From: Pseudomonadota bacterium
Lineage (GTDB): Bacteria > Pseudomonadota > Gammaproteobacteria > Acidiferrobacterales > UBA6901
Direction: 5' to 3'
Length of the DNA: 5,440 nt
NCBI GenBank assembly: GCA_021785795.1
Contig: JAJYEK010000221.1
Location: forward strand, 1 to 5,440
Shown here one piece after another: positions 5,403-5,440 of this stretch. The stretch's first letter is position 1. The number at the start of each line of letters is the position of its first letter. A program made the position numbers and the translations under genes. Under the pieces are notes generated by a model. That model did no database searches and was not told where the DNA came from. It saw only the letters and a list, made by a program, of their open reading frames with translations.

Positions 5403-5440
5403 CTAAGTACCCTGGCCCATAAATTCGGTGACGTATTTGC
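5403..5440 (-). CDS. Possible C-terminal end of an upstream gene
   Basis: On the minus strand one frame from the right edge reads KYVTEFMGQGT and stops at TAG 5403-5405, six bases before the TTGACA box. The composition is protein-like and the stop falls just ahead of the promoter, as expected for the last codons of a gene running in the same direction. Twelve codons are too few to identify a family, and chance cannot be excluded. If real, its product would show whether the neighbouring gene is a regulator, an enzyme or a transporter. Confidence 0.25.
   Translation of the reverse strand, partial: KYVTEFMGQGT

Overview
The window looks like a chromosomal stretch of a proteobacterium, probably beta or gamma. 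The evidence is a moderate GC content, Shine-Dalgarno starts of the GGAGG type, Sec signal peptides, and DsrE, ModA-like, HPP, AhpD-like (CMD) and GNAT families, all common in that group. A periplasmic DsrE-family protein hints at sulfur chemistry, but the species cannot be named from this sequence.

Left part (1-711): a decayed cluster on the + strand. It begins with the C-terminal part of a carboxymuconolactone decarboxylase/AhpD-like protein that has lost its stop codon. It continues with a GNAT acetyltransferase whose conserved blocks lie in order but are spread over all three forward frames. A gene-free stretch with several short inverted repeats follows (about 712-1392).

Middle (1393-3208): one intact minus-strand gene for an HPP-family integral membrane protein with an extra C-terminal soluble domain. 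Its upstream side carries a perfect TATAAT box and a GC-rich leader hairpin, and these argue that the true start is the internal ATG at 2358. About 600-800 bases upstream of it hold no convincing gene.

Right part (3209-5440), all on the minus strand: a small 95-residue helical protein with a strong RBS and a five-lysine tail, then what looks like a two-gene operon. Its promoter-proximal gene encodes a secreted DsrE-family protein, and the second encodes a secreted ModA-like (type II periplasmic binding) protein. A strong hairpin terminator closes the unit just after the second gene. Upstream lie a TTGACA box and a perfect 14-bp palindrome, AACGAACGTTCGTT, with an extra half-site. This is the layout expected for control by a TetR-type repressor. 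No ABC permease or ATPase accompanies the binding protein within the window, so the pair may be a periplasmic anion or sulfur-handling module and not a classic transporter. This pair and its operator are the most interesting part of the window.
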